DNA of 64,000 bases from Thraustochytrium sp. TN22. Lineage: Eukaryota > Sar > Bigyra > Thraustochytrida > Thraustochytriidae. A model generated the notes under the pieces. That model had not been told where the DNA came from and searched no databases. It was given only the letters and a program-made list of their open reading frames with translations. Where the stretch lies: assembly GCA_013306675.1 (NCBI GenBank), contig JABLUY010000030.1, forward strand, positions 138,149-202,148. The letters are read 5' to 3'. Of this stretch, positions 49,301 to 57,787 are shown piece after piece. Within the stretch, counting starts at the first letter, position 1, and each line of letters starts with the position of its first letter. The position numbers and the translations under genes were made by a program.

Positions 49301-52300
49301 GCAGCCGGAGAATCTTCGACTGCAGCTCGTTCTGCACCTCGGGTCGCGAGGCGTCCGCGTGGAAGCAGTCCATGACGACGCAGGCCATCTTGAGCAGCCG
49401 GCGCTCCGCCGCGGGGACCGAGAGCGGCAGAGTCAGCACGTGCCGCAGCGTCTGGCTGTACAGTTCCCAGGGCAGGCGCGCGGCGATGGCGCCGACCGTG
49501 GTAATGTCCTCCTCCTCCAGCTGCTGCGCCTTGGCGCCTGAGCAGTTCACGGTCAGCTGCAGCGCCAGCGGCAGCAGCACCTCGACCAGGACGGCGTCCG
49601 TGACGAGGACGTCCTCCTTTATGAGCAGCTCCTCGCGCACCATTCGCAGGGCGGCGGCCTGGCGGCGCGTCTGCACGTGCACGATGCCGTGGAAGAAGTC
49701 GTGCTCCAGGTCGTCGGGCTGGATGAATCTGCGCAGCGCGGCGTAGTCCGTCTCGCACGTGCTCACGGCGTGCGCAAACACGGGCGCCACGGACTTGCGT
49801 ACGAGCGCGTCCGTGTGCTTGAGCGCCGCCCGCAGCGCCGGCATGACGAGCGCGTCGACCTGCGCTTGGTTCTCGGGCTTCACGACCGCCTTGCACAAAA
49901 AGTCGGCCGCGGCGCTGCGCAGCGGGTACTCGGTCTCGGTGAGGTCGTACAGAGCGTGGTGCACGATGGCCGGGTGCAGGCGAAAGGCCGCAATCGAGCC
50001 CTTGGTGGCCGTCGTCAGATTTGAGTAGGCGGTGAGCCGCCGGTCAAAGTCGTGCAGGTAGGCGCGGCGGTGGTCCCAGGCGTTGAGCGAGCGCAGCAGC
50101 TTGACGGGCGCGTCGTCGAGCGGCTCGAAAAAGTCGAGCAGCGCCGTGCGCGCGCGCGAGTCGTAGAGCGGGTCCACGTCCACAATGCCGAGCAACGGCG
50201 CGAGCAGGAGCGCGTAGTCCGGCTGCGGCGCCATGGCCATGAGCTTGGCCATGGTGGCCAGCAGTCCCTCGCGGTCGTCGCGGCCCACCTCGGACCGCGG
50301 CCGCACGCGGCCGGCCCGCAGCGACGCTACCAGCGTGCGGTCTGCGTCCTTGGTCTGCTCCAGCGTCCACGGCTCTCCAGTCTGTGTGGCGAGCGCAAAG
50401 CGCAAAAAGTTCGACAGCAAGGCGATGAGCTTGGCGCACTGGTCCTTGTGCTTGGGCTTGACCTGCGACGCCACGGACGTGAGGAGCTGCAGCGCGCGCT
50501 TCGACAGTCTCTTGCGATGCAACCGGGCGTGCAGCTGGTCCAGTAGCAGCGGCAGGTGCTCCTCCAGCAGGTCCGGCAGCGTCTTTTGGATGCGGTCCAG
50601 GCTGTCAAAGACAAAGTGCGTGACGCTGCCGGCGGCCGGGCGGCCCTGTTCCACGCCGGCCATGATGCACTCGATCGTGCTCGGCACGATCTCTGGCAGG
50701 GTGTCGCGCACGGCCCACGGCAGGTGCACCTCGGTGCTGCTGGTGATGGCGTCCACCATGAGCAAGATGTTGGGCGGCACCGTCATGCCAGCCACGGTCA
50801 CCTTGAGGTTGGCCACGGCCGGACCCAGCAGTTCGCGAAAAACGGGCTGCCACGCTTTGCCGAGCTCCACGTCGGGAAACGTGCGGAAGACTTGCGTCAG
50901 CCGCCGCATGACTTCTGTACGCAGCGGTCGCGCACGGTGCATTTTCACTTCACGCTCGGTCCGCTTTGGCTTCGGCGGGGCGGGTGCGTCCGCTGAGTCC
51001 GCGGCGTTCTCCGAGTCCACGGCCTCCGCCATCCCCGAGTCCGCAGCTTCCACCTTTTCGTTCTCCGAGTCCGCAGCTTCCGCAGCTTCCGCCAGTTCCT
51101 CCTCCTCCTCCTCCTCCTCCATGTCCTCCTCGTCCTCCTCCATGTCGTCTTCCTCGTTGTCATCCTCCTGCGTCTCGTTTTCGTCGCCCTCTTCATCGAC
51201 GTTTGCATTGAGCTTGGCCACCAACGCGGCGTCGTCCTCATCCAAATCATCATTAGCATCATCCTGGTCGTCGTCCACATCACCGGCGCGTGCGGCAGCT
51301 CGCAAGATGGCAAAAAAGGCGGCGAGGATGTTGTCCATGTAGGGCACACAGAGGTGGCCGAGCTGCTGGATCACGTGCTTAAAGGTGGAAGCAAAGGCGA
51401 CCAGCCGTGCCGGGGAAGAAATGTCGACAAAGGCTTCGAGCTCGCCGAGCGAAGCAACGGCGTGGTGAGCATCGTCATAGATGGCGGGCATGGTGGGAAA
51501 CGCGCGGAAGATGATGCCGAAGAGAGGCTGGAGCTCGGCCGGGTCCTTGACGGAGGTGAAGAAGCTAAAGACGGCGGCACGGCGCGCGTGGACGTCGACG
51601 CCGCGCTTCTTGGTAACCAGGACGCGCGAGAAGAGCAGGCGGTAAATGACGGGCAACAGACCGGGACGCTGCTCCATGTCAATGTCCTCGATCTTGAAGA
51701 TGGTGATGGCGTCGCGAAAGGTGTCCTCGCCGACGAGGTTGTCGAGCACCTCGTGGTGGCCCTCGAGGTGTGGCAGGTTCATGGTTTTGAGGCCGGCGAG
51801 GCAGGCGCGCTGCAGCTCAGCGTCGCTCTTGATGAGAAAGCGCTCGAGCACCATGCGCAGGGCGTCGGTGCGCGGGTGCTTGCGGAGGGTGGAGAAGGAG
51901 GCGAAGAGCTTGGTCCAGCAGAGGAGGCGCTCCGTCGTGAGGCCGCGTGGCACGAGCGGCCCGGCGACGGGCGGCGGCGGCGTGGGGAGCGTGGCGAGGA
52001 AGGCATTCTCGGCCTCGTCCGCCTCGGGCTGGTCGAGGTCGTCGCGGTCGGGCTGCGCGTAGTACTCGTCGCGCAAAAAGCGGAAGAAAAGGGGCACAAG
52101 GGCGTCGGCGTGCGTCTGCACGTTGCGCGAGAGCTTGGTGGCGAGGCCAAAGGTGGTGGTGAGCGCGAGCTGCACGTGGACGGAGCCGAAGTTGGTGCGC
52201 GTGTCGTCGTCGGTCTCAAAGGCGAGGCGCGGGTCGTCGCGCAGCAGGCGACAGAGGTGCTCCCAGAAGAGCGGCCAGACCGCGATGTTGAAGCGGTCGC

Positions 52301-54521
52301 TGTCCTCGGCGAGGGTCTCGAGCACGGTGGAGGCCATCTTCCAGGCTGGACTGAACTTGACAAAGATCTGGCCGAGCATAAAGGCGGCGATGGGCCGCAA
52401 GTAGGGCTCTGGCACGCGCTCGCGGCGCACGAGGCGCTCCAGGTGGAGCGCGTGGCTCTGGCGCGCGGGCTGGTTGTCAAAGGTGACGGGCAGGGCCTCC
52501 CACTGGACGAGCACGTCGAAGACGTCGCAGCGCTCGGGGCTCTCGGGGCCCTCGGCGTTGAGGCGCGGCAAGAGGTTCGCGGCGGGCGAGAGGTCGCGCA
52601 GCAGCTTGGCGGCGGCCAGTCGCACGCGGTGCGAGGGGTGCATGAGTCCGCGCACGAGGTCGGCGCGGTGCGCGTCGAGCGCGGCTTGGCGTTGCTCGGG
52701 CGGGACGGCGTCGACCTCGATCTCGATGAGGTTGGCGAGCGTGAGGAGTGAGGCAACCTCTGGCTCGAGGCGGTCGGTGGCGTCGCCGTCGCCGGCGTGC
52801 AGCATCGGGCCGAGGCGCGCGAACAGCGCATCGAGGAGCTCCTTGCGGGGGCCGGGTGCGCGGGTCCAGTCCGCGATGCGGCCGAGGATGTCGATGGCCA
52901 GGTTGCCGTGCTCGCGCTTGCTGGGCGAGGCATCGGCGTCGGCGCCCGCCTGCACGGCCACGCTGACGAGCGCGCGCACGGCGGCGGTGCGCGGCTTGCC
53001 GAGCTGCGCGAGCTGCAGCGCCTGCAGCGCGTCGGGCGACTCGTTCGCCTGATCGATGCAGAGCTGCAGCAGGCCTTGCTTGCGCAGCGCGAGGCAGGGC
53101 TCGGGCGCCGCGGCGGCGACCAGGGCGGCCACGCTCAGCGCGGTTGGGAGCTCGTCGGCCGCGAGCGCCTCGACGCGGTTGTCCAGGTCGCGCAAGAGCG
53201 CCTCGAGCACGCCGCGCAGCGAATCGAGGACGCGCGACTTGACCACGTCCTCCACGAGGAGCGGGAGGTCGGCGAGGCGCGCGTGCTGCAGCAAGATCTT
53301 TTGCGCGAGCTTGGCGTCGCAAGGCCGGATGGCGAGCTGCAGGCTGAGCAGTTCGTGCAGCGCCTCGCGGCGCGCGTCGGGGTCGGCGCCGGGCGCGTCC
53401 CAGCGCTTCTTGACGTCGCCGTTGGTGAGCCAGAGCGCGAGGATGCGTGCGGCCACGGCGTTGTCCGCGATGCGGAAGCGCTTGTAGGTCAGTGCGAAGC
53501 GCACGAGCGAGGCCATGCGGGCCGCGTGCGGCGCCGAGGCGACCTTTGGCGCGGCGCGCTCGAGCGCGTCCCAGAGCGTGGCTGCATGCTCGCCCTCGGT
53601 GTACTCGATGGCGAGCGCCAGCACGCGCTGCACGCAGGCGGCGCGCTGCTGCAGGCGAGCAGCGGCGTCGTGTGGTCCCGCCTTTTGCGGATCGCGCAGC
53701 AAGGCCGCGAAGAGCGCGTCCAGGACGTCGGGCGCGCACGAGTGGAAGCGGCGGCCGATGTTGCGCACGGCGGAGAAGAGCAGGCGCGCCACGCCGTCGA
53801 CAATGTCCTCCTGGAGGCTCTCCTCGCGGTCGATCGCCGACTCGGACGCCACGAGGTTACAGACGACCTGGCGGACCTGGCGCGCGCGCTTCTTGGGCGG
53901 GAGCTGGCGCAGCAGCGGCGTGGCGAGCGCGTCGCCGGCGAACTTGCGCACGAAGTCGCGCCGGTGCGCGATGAGCGGCACGAAGCGGTCCAGCAGCTCG
54001 CTGGGGTCCAGTTCCAGCTCGGCCACGACGGTGCCGAGCGCGCGAAAGGCCTCGGCCGTGCGGTCCAGGTCGGTGTCCACAATCTGGCCCTCGATCATGG
54101 TCAGCACCATGTTGCTGTGCTTCTTCATCTCCGTGCGCATGTCCTTGGCCAGGAACGGCAGCACGCGCAGCAGCGTGAGGCGCGTCTCGCCCGCATCCTC
54201 CCTGCGCAGCGTGGCCGCGAAGATCTTGAGCAGCTTGGGCAGGTTGTGCAGAATGAGCGCCAGGCTCTGCACGAGCGGCTCCACCTTGCGCCAGAACTGG
54301 CTGTAGGTGGCCGTCAGGTCCTGGCCCGTCGCGGTCTCCAGCGCCTCCAGCGTCCACGAGCTCGACGTCCCGGACAGCTCCAGGTCAAACTCGCTCAGCA
54401 GCTTGCGCGACGCGCTCACCTCCGTCTCCGCCACGCGCTGCTCCAGCCTACGGAACTTGAACCGCCGCTTGCGCGGCATCTTGCCGTCCTCTTTGGTCAT
54501 CCTCTCGCCAGCGCGGTGCAC
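46323..54521 (-). CDS. UTP20: UTP20/DRIM, U3 snoRNP-associated HEAT-repeat protein
   Basis: UTP20 belongs to the small-subunit processome and is needed for 18S rRNA maturation in the nucleolus. The single-exon product is 2732 residues, close to human UTP20 (about 2785). The N-terminus has RKRRFKFRRLEQRV, then helical HEAT-like repeats with the DRIM-type SQFWRKVEPLVQSLALILHNLPKLL. The C-terminus is Lys/Arg-rich (KRKHEVKRASKKKRKTLGP), fitting nucleolar localisation. A long acidic insert of Glu/Asp and ADSEN-like units spans about residues 1087-1187, and an EAPEAPEAPE run lies near 1990. Three nearby Met codons (54521, 54500, 54479) are possible starts; the last gives MPRKRRFKF directly. It is convergent with the phosphatase-kinase gene and divergent from the armadillo-like gene. 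Confidence 0.93.
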   Translation of the reverse strand: MHRAGERMTKEDGKMPRKRRFKFRRLEQRVAETEVSASRKLLSEFDLELSGTSSSWTLEALETATGQDLTATYSQFWRKVEPLVQSLALILHNLPKLLKIFAATLRREDAGETRLTLLRVLPFLAKDMRTEMKKHSNMVLTMIEGQIVDTDLDRTAEAFRALGTVVAELELDPSELLDRFVPLIAHRRDFVRKFAGDALATPLLRQLPPKKRARQVRQVVCNLVASESAIDREESLQEDIVDGVARLLFSAVRNIGRRFHSCAPDVLDALFAALLRDPQKAGPHDAAARLQQRAACVQRVLALAIEYTEGEHAATLWDALERAAPKVASAPHAARMASLVRFALTYKRFRIADNAVAARILALWLTNGDVKKRWDAPGADPDARREALHELLSLQLAIRPCDAKLAQKILLQHARLADLPLLVEDVVKSRVLDSLRGVLEALLRDLDNRVEALAADELPTALSVAALVAAAAPEPCLALRKQGLLQLCIDQANESPDALQALQLAQLGKPRTAAVRALVSVAVQAGADADASPSKREHGNLAIDILGRIADWTRAPGPRKELLDALFARLGPMLHAGDGDATDRLEPEVASLLTLANLIEIEVDAVPPEQRQAALDAHRADLVRGLMHPSHRVRLAAAKLLRDLSPAANLLPRLNAEGPESPERCDVFDVLVQWEALPVTFDNQPARQSHALHLERLVRRERVPEPYLRPIAAFMLGQIFVKFSPAWKMASTVLETLAEDSDRFNIAVWPLFWEHLCRLLRDDPRLAFETDDDTRTNFGSVHVQLALTTTFGLATKLSRNVQTHADALVPLFFRFLRDEYYAQPDRDDLDQPEADEAENAFLATLPTPPPPVAGPLVPRGLTTERLLCWTKLFASFSTLRKHPRTDALRMVLERFLIKSDAELQRACLAGLKTMNLPHLEGHHEVLDNLVGEDTFRDAITIFKIEDIDMEQRPGLLPVIYRLLFSRVLVTKKRGVDVHARRAAVFSFFTSVKDPAELQPLFGIIFRAFPTMPAIYDDAHHAVASLGELEAFVDISSPARLVAFASTFKHVIQQLGHLCVPYMDNILAAFFAILRAAARAGDVDDDQDDANDDLDEDDAALVAKLNANVDEEGDENETQEDDNEEDDMEEDEEDMEEEEEEEELAEAAEAADSENEKVEAADSGMAEAVDSENAADSADAPAPPKPKRTEREVKMHRARPLRTEVMRRLTQVFRTFPDVELGKAWQPVFRELLGPAVANLKVTVAGMTVPPNILLMVDAITSSTEVHLPWAVRDTLPEIVPSTIECIMAGVEQGRPAAGSVTHFVFDSLDRIQKTLPDLLEEHLPLLLDQLHARLHRKRLSKRALQLLTSVASQVKPKHKDQCAKLIALLSNFLRFALATQTGEPWTLEQTKDADRTLVASLRAGRVRPRSEVGRDDREGLLATMAKLMAMAPQPDYALLLAPLLGIVDVDPLYDSRARTALLDFFEPLDDAPVKLLRSLNAWDHRRAYLHDFDRRLTAYSNLTTATKGSIAAFRLHPAIVHHALYDLTETEYPLRSAAADFLCKAVVKPENQAQVDALVMPALRAALKHTDALVRKSVAPVFAHAVSTCETDYAALRRFIQPDDLEHDFFHGIVHVQTRRQAAALRMVREELLIKEDVLVTDAVLVEVLLPLALQLTVNCSGAKAQQLEEEDITTVGAIAARLPWELYSQTLRHVLTLPLSVPAAERRLLKMACVVMDCFHADASRPEVQNELQSKILRLLERRMVSRDGTAHVGLAVAVAKLLNLLSPGQRARNLPRLLRKVCDALQTVALDKRLEARSTLVAVTRELGPSHLRRVVDTVCDTLKNGYKLHVRGHSLCALLEGVESMLPGNVDALLPRLMPIIESELFGTLARQKRPDGEYNSRVKQLVEARSSKAPDMLEVLARNIAFLPAPSVHELLQPMLQRVDNSIDIKELRAAEEGLRRVQLGLSRNASIEVPQLMVYVHHLLATQKPQAAAAALEAPEAPEAPEAIDGTQMQVEPDATGENTGTAKPKNLRNWLINESARAQRRSLRARAYDGIHIVEEAPKLTGRDRYENRVSEGRRNVTRKANRHMIVDHALDLLLGALRVERLTADNADHRDLVVPFVAPLARLATVATASRTTVLALRTLASLLPWPLPKLHRVFSETIAPGLMRLLQRAGFSAAQGGASAQSVGASASSTAADATMESIKIITLALKHPDGFFEPPQDHLRLLVLLAQHNMDVQPRQQATLQLLRAIVERELVVPEIYDLMKVLADLVFTSSNANVRTLCSKVLVVFFVHYPLNKKRLRQHIDLIVANLDFETQPGRVSGLHMMRVILGHFPPPVLDEMASFLFLPLVQRLANEDDAECRQLLASVLQLLFKRVSPQSTRSLLDLTLSWLRQEENPVLRRAAANVVGVLGETSVGQVLKRADAHNFYEALCAVLRGAVERSAAASSWDEAFVAASAADSDHWLAEYHALVSLQKLLPHAQGAVESAPALHADLVAPFYEHHPHRWVKLAALRLLGQLLDGDLALEPADLLRVAEAHVRLMDQAEVFDAHLADQVTKNLVWVLSRMGDRLAEDPEPLNAVLAQLSTAARFRTDGKDTRAQADVRQVVAFRLFALLATHLNAGLAPLLPALLPALVRVTDCKDNAPGVKLEAPALAQDVLDLFESLTGAQTFLRTLTAVRGEMEDARRERRAARDALRVTDPVAYDRQRKRKHEVKRASKKKRKTLGPAAELKKRSRAAADL

Positions 54522-55754
54522 CCCGTCCGCCCCCGCAGCCCGAGCCGGAGCAGCAGAGGTCGGGCCGCGGAGCAGCAGCGCGAGCCTCGACGCCTCCTCG
54601 GCGCCGCCGTGCGCTCCGCGGGCCGCCGCCGGCCTCCACGCGTCTGCGCGCGCGTCGCGGTCGCGCGCAGAACCACTCGCCTGCCTGACTGGGCCCGCGC
54701 CTCCCTGCGCAACCCTTTTTCCCTCCCTTTTCCGTCTCGCCTGCGCAACGCAATTTCCCTACGCACACTGGCGTCCCCGCGCGCTCGTGCACACCCTCGC
54801 ACACCCCGCGCGCACGGCGCGCACCCCATCATCCCGGGGGCCCTTTCCCCGAGGAACGCGCTCGGATCCGAGGAACTTTCGCGCAACCGGGGCGCGCGGT
54901 CCTGGCGAGGACGCCTCCGTTCCGTCTCCCCCGCGCCAGAGGCGCGCCCCCTGCCTGCCCCGGGCTGCGTGGGGGGCTGCGGGATTCTCGGGTGAGCCTC
55001 ACCCCTAATGGCGCGGCGGAGAAAGGCCGTTCCTCGCGCGATCCTCGGCTGCGGGCGCTGTGGGCAGCGGCGCGCCTAGGCGAACGGGAGGCGGTCGCGG
55101 GGGAAGCGGAGCGAACCAGAAGCTGGCGCGGAACCGTCCGGGGGCGCGCGGAGGGGGCGGCCGCGGGGGCAGAGGGCGCCCTCACGCCCCCACTGGCCGC
55201 CGCGCGCGCTGGCCGCGCCGCAGGCAGCATCAAAGCCGTATTCGCGCAGACCAGCCGTCGCTCTCGCCGCCTCGCGCCGCGCCCTCGCTCTCCGCCGCTC
55301 GCGCCTCGCCTCGGCTCGCCCGCTCGCCCGCGCCCGCGCTCGCGCTCTCGTCTCCGCGCCGCTGCGCTCGCGCCGCGCCCGCGCCCGCCGTCGGTCTCGC
55401 CGTCGGAGTCGCCGTCGGAGTCGCGCGCCTCGGTGCTTGGCTTCGGAGCCCTCCGAGAAGGCGGGTAAAGAAGAGAGCTGCTGCTGAGGACAAGGAGGGG
55501 GTCGTTGAGGTCGTTTCTGCTGGCCCGGGGTCCTGCGCGCGCTGCGCGGGCGCCGCGACGGAGCAGAGGGAGGAGCAGCAGGACACGATGATCTTCGCCG
55601 TGATTGCCAAGCGCGTCTAAAGCGGGACCCGGATACGACCGATTGATTGACGTGATACACATCTCCACCCACAAAACAAAACCCACGAAGCAAACCGCCG
55701 AGCAGGAGCAGGAGGAGCAGCAGCAGGAGGAGCCGCAGCGACAGAACAGAAAGG
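54522..55754. promoter_or_regulatory. Divergent promoter region of UTP20 and the armadillo-like gene
   Basis: A 1.2-kb, strongly GC-rich gap with no recognisable gene. The last 120 bp before the plus-strand ATG are purine-rich (GGAGCAGGAGGAGCAGCAG-type). Confidence 0.5.
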
Positions 55755-57182
55755 ATGGACCACCGTGACGAGGAGTTGCTCAAGCAGCAGCAGCAGCAGT
55801 CGGCGGTGCGCGACAACGAGGAGGAGCAGGAGCAGGATGAGGGCCAGCGGCTGGAGCAGCAGTCGCACGCGTACGATCTGTACTCGCTCCTGGACGCGGA
55901 GCACATGAGCACGAGCACGGCCAGCGTGGCGGCCGGGCTGCGCGGGATGAACCTGGACAGCCAGCCGGAGCCCACGTACCGTAACGGCAGCGGCCTGCTG
56001 AACACGGACGAGGTCGTGTACAAGGACGTGTACCGCTCGCTGACCATGGTGAACCAGGCGCAGCAGTTTGCCGCGGGCAAGGTGACGGAGGAGCATGTGG
56101 GCCAGCTGCGCGAGCCCGTCTTCAAGCCCATGGACGCCGGCGTGCGCGAGCCGCAGCCGCGCGCCTTCTCCCGCGTGCCGCTCCTTCACTCGCACCTGTT
56201 TGTGCGCAAGGAGTGGCGCGGCCTTCAGGACATGGTGACCCGGCACCTCAAGATCAAGGAGGTGGACGCCGAGTACGCCGGCGGCGACTGCGAGTGGCGC
56301 GGCGTGGTGTACCCGCGCGCGCCGGAGCAGGCCATGAACTTCGTCATCCACGCCAGCGCCTGCCCGGAGCTCGGGTCGGACCGCTACGTGCTGGAGTTCG
56401 TGCGCCTGTGCGGCGACGCCGTCGTGTTTTACGACCTCTTCTCGGAGATGCAGCGCTTCCTCATGGACGCCGGCCTGGTGACGCGGTCGGACGGCGATGC
56501 GCTCACCGCGCAGCCGCGCCGCCCCGTGCCGGCCGCCGCCACGATGGGCCGTGGTAGCGGCGCCGGCTCGCCGCCGCCGCTCGCGCTCTCGCGTTCCTCG
56601 TCCGTCTCGTCCTCGACGCCGCGCGCGCTCGCCGTCATGGACGACTTTGACGACCTCGACGAGGACGACCTCGAGCCCGTCAACGTGCCGGACGAGGAGC
56701 TCTACAGGCCCATTGTGGAGATGAGCCGCGTGCCCTTCGTCGACGTCCACGTCCAGGGCCTCGCCCTGGTCGCCTCGGAGGCGCAGAAGGACGCCTCGCG
56801 CTTCGCCGCCGCCGCGCCCACCATCGTCGGCCTCCTCGTCGACCGCCTCGCCGCCTCGGCCAACGCCGAGGTGCAGCGCCTCTGCTGCGCCGCCCTCGCC
56901 GCCTTTGCCGCGGCCGAGGCCTGCGTCGACGACTTCATCTCGCACCGCGCCCCGGCCGCGCTCGCTCGCGTCGCCGCCGTCGACTTCTCCGTCAAGGGCG
57001 CCGAGGCGCAGCGCCAGGCCGTGGCCGCGCTCGCCAACCTCGCCAAGCACGCCCGCGCGCACACGCACATCCTCGAGGCCGTTGCCGGCTACGAGCACCA
57101 GTTCTCGCGTCTCGAGGCCTGCGAGGACCGTCGCCTCGTGTCCTGCATTGGCGCTGTGCGCCATGCCCTCTCCCTCGCTTGA
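55755..57182 (+). CDS. Armadillo/HEAT-like protein of unknown function
   Basis: I do not recognise this 475-residue protein. Residues 1-45 are Gln/Glu-rich. Residues 150-245 form a compact folded-looking segment (FVRKEWRGLQDMVTRHLKIK, then YVLEFVRLCGDAVVFYDLFS), vaguely like a kinase-associated KA1-type alpha/beta domain, but I cannot confirm that. A Ser/Pro linker and the acidic DDFDDLDEDDLEP follow. The last 140 residues are helical Ala/Leu-rich repeats (VQRLCCAALAAFAAAEACVDD, EAQRQAVAALANLAKHARAH) with armadillo character. There is no signal peptide or membrane helix. It is a cytosolic adaptor candidate; the partners are unknown. Confidence 0.7.
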   Translation: MDHRDEELLKQQQQQSAVRDNEEEQEQDEGQRLEQQSHAYDLYSLLDAEHMSTSTASVAAGLRGMNLDSQPEPTYRNGSGLLNTDEVVYKDVYRSLTMVNQAQQFAAGKVTEEHVGQLREPVFKPMDAGVREPQPRAFSRVPLLHSHLFVRKEWRGLQDMVTRHLKIKEVDAEYAGGDCEWRGVVYPRAPEQAMNFVIHASACPELGSDRYVLEFVRLCGDAVVFYDLFSEMQRFLMDAGLVTRSDGDALTAQPRRPVPAAATMGRGSGAGSPPPLALSRSSSVSSSTPRALAVMDDFDDLDEDDLEPVNVPDEELYRPIVEMSRVPFVDVHVQGLALVASEAQKDASRFAAAAPTIVGLLVDRLAASANAEVQRLCCAALAAFAAAEACVDDFISHRAPAALARVAAVDFSVKGAEAQRQAVAALANLAKHARAHTHILEAVAGYEHQFSRLEACEDRRLVSCIGAVRHALSLA

Positions 57183-57322
57183 ATCTCTGCTCTTGCCATG
57201 CCATCTTATCCAGTCCCCCATCAGTCATGTTGATGTGATGATCAGTGTCGATTTTTTTTTTTACTTTCTTTCCAAACGCTGACGAGCTGCAGCAAGTGCT
57301 GCAAGTCAACGAAATGCGCCCC

Positions 57323-57510
57323 TCGGTCAGGTGCACGATGTAGGCGAAGAAACAATGCTGCATCGCTTGCCATGTGCTCGCCGAGTGCAATGCTGTTGCG
57401 TCAAGCGGTGACGCTCATTGTTTGATGCACTGCAGCGCGTCAAGTGCTAGGAGCTGCTCCGCTCGGTCAGGTGCACGATGTAGGAGTGCTGCACCGCTTG
57501 CCACAACATG
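57323..57510. repeat. Imperfect 140-bp direct duplication
   Basis: TCGGTCAGGTGCACGATGTA occurs at 57323 and 57463, each followed by a related TGCTGCAYCGCTTGCCA block, with an indel between them. Confidence 0.75.
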
Positions 57511-57646
57511 ACATCAACAACATAAGTTTCTTTTCGGATCTGATCCGTCGCAAAGCAGCGCAAAGAAAAAGGAGCAGCCTCGCACAACGCGTACTGGCGT
57601 GCTGGCGCACGACCACACAGATGCGCTGCGCGGCGGCGCGGCGGGT

Positions 57647-57785
57647 CGGCTCAGTTGCAGTGCGGTGCGGTGAGGTTCGCTGCGCGCCTACTTCGGCTCA
57701 GTTGCAGTGCGGTGCGGTGAGGTTCGCTGCGCGCCTACTTCGGCTCAGTTGCAGTGCGGTGCGGTGAGGTCCGCTGCGCGCTCTC
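57647..57785. repeat. Three tandem 47-bp repeats
   Basis: CGGCTCAGTTGCAGTGCGGT starts at 57647, 57694 and 57741. The third copy diverges at its end, within a few bases of the LamG gene stop codon. Confidence 0.95.
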
Positions 57786-57787
57786 AC

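Larger units (their letters stand above)
57183..57787. other. Convergent 3' intergenic region rich in repeats
   Basis: It holds a T9-10 run (57252-57261), the 140-bp duplication and the 47-bp array. No gene seen. Confidence 0.6.
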
